From: an uncultured Panacagrimonas sp.
GTDB lineage: Bacteria; Pseudomonadota; Gammaproteobacteria; Nevskiales; Nevskiaceae
Direction: 5' to 3'
Length of the DNA: 5,005 bases
NCBI GenBank assembly: GCA_946481265.1
Contig: CAMLNE010000302.1
Location: 1 to 5,005 of the forward strand
This document shows positions 4,867 to 5,005 of this stretch, piece after piece (the stretch's first letter is position 1; each line of letters opens with the position of its first letter). The translations under genes and the position numbers were made by a program. Below the pieces are notes generated by a model. It was not told where the DNA came from. It ran no database searches and was given only the letters and a program-made list of their open reading frames with translations.

Positions 4867-5005
4867 GTCTTCGGCTTTTCGTCGTCGCCCGGCTCTTCCG
4901 GAAACGCCACCGTGGGCGGCTTGTCCAGGCAGACACCACCGCCCTCGTCGTCCTTGTAGCCGAAGGGCACCTGCGTCGTCGGCCGCGGCGGCAGGCGCAG
5001 CGCGG
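4863..5005 (-). CDS. C-terminal 46 residues of an unidentified protein, 5' end outside window
   Basis: On the minus strand one frame is open from the window edge to TGA at 4863-4865 and shows strong GC-rich third-position use. The visible tail is rich in Pro, Asp, Glu and Lys: it includes PFGYKDDEGGGVCLDKPP and ends FPEEPGDDEKPKT. It is hydrophilic and probably disordered, with one cysteine, and has no membrane segment in this part. I do not recognise the family from the tail alone. The gene shares orientation with tRNA-Ser, whose 5' end lies 33 nt after this stop, so transcription could read into the tRNA. Confidence 0.68.
   Translation of the reverse strand, partial: ALRLPPRPTTQVPFGYKDDEGGGVCLDKPPTVAFPEEPGDDEKPKT

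Noticed and set aside
4541..4939. Several minus- and plus-strand frames crossing 4541-4939.
   Set aside because: They are read through the tRNA-Ser gene and its terminator, which explain this DNA.

Overview
The window is GC-rich, Gram-negative chromosomal DNA. A trimeric autotransporter adhesin needs an outer membrane, and the codon choice, the tRNA-Ser and the terminator are bacterial. A high-GC proteobacterium such as a Xanthomonadales or Burkholderiales member is a reasonable guess, but nothing here fixes the taxon.

Layout. (1) Bases 1-3014, minus strand: the first 1004 codons of a large trimeric autotransporter adhesin (YadA/Hia type). In order it has a basic signal peptide, a very long head of about 46 YadA-type motifs (mostly in strict 14-residue register), a canonical neck, and a coiled-coil stalk with 49- and 42-residue repeats. 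The gene leaves the window at base 1, so the rest of the stalk and the C-terminal membrane anchor are not seen. (2) Bases 3015-3582: a non-coding stretch between divergent genes, with small inverted repeats and no clear promoter. (3) Bases 3583-4287, plus strand: an acidic 234-residue protein that I do not recognise. (4) Bases 4288-4693: no convincing gene, several hairpins. (5) Bases 4694-4829, minus strand: a complete tRNA-Ser(GGA) with encoded CCA, followed by a textbook intrinsic terminator. (6) Bases 4863-5005, minus strand: the last 46 codons of an unidentified gene that ends 33 bases before the tRNA.

How the parts relate. The adhesin would be exported through the inner membrane, trimerise in the outer membrane, and display its head on a stalk for attachment or biofilm formation. 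Nothing links the 234-residue protein to it beyond divergent neighbourhood. The tRNA and the gene upstream of it look like core housekeeping sequence.

The most interesting material is the repeat architecture of the adhesin: nested higher-order duplications in the head, one phase-breaking insertion, tandem 147-bp stalk repeats, and an N-terminal cysteine pair. I see no evidence of a wholly new kind of system.
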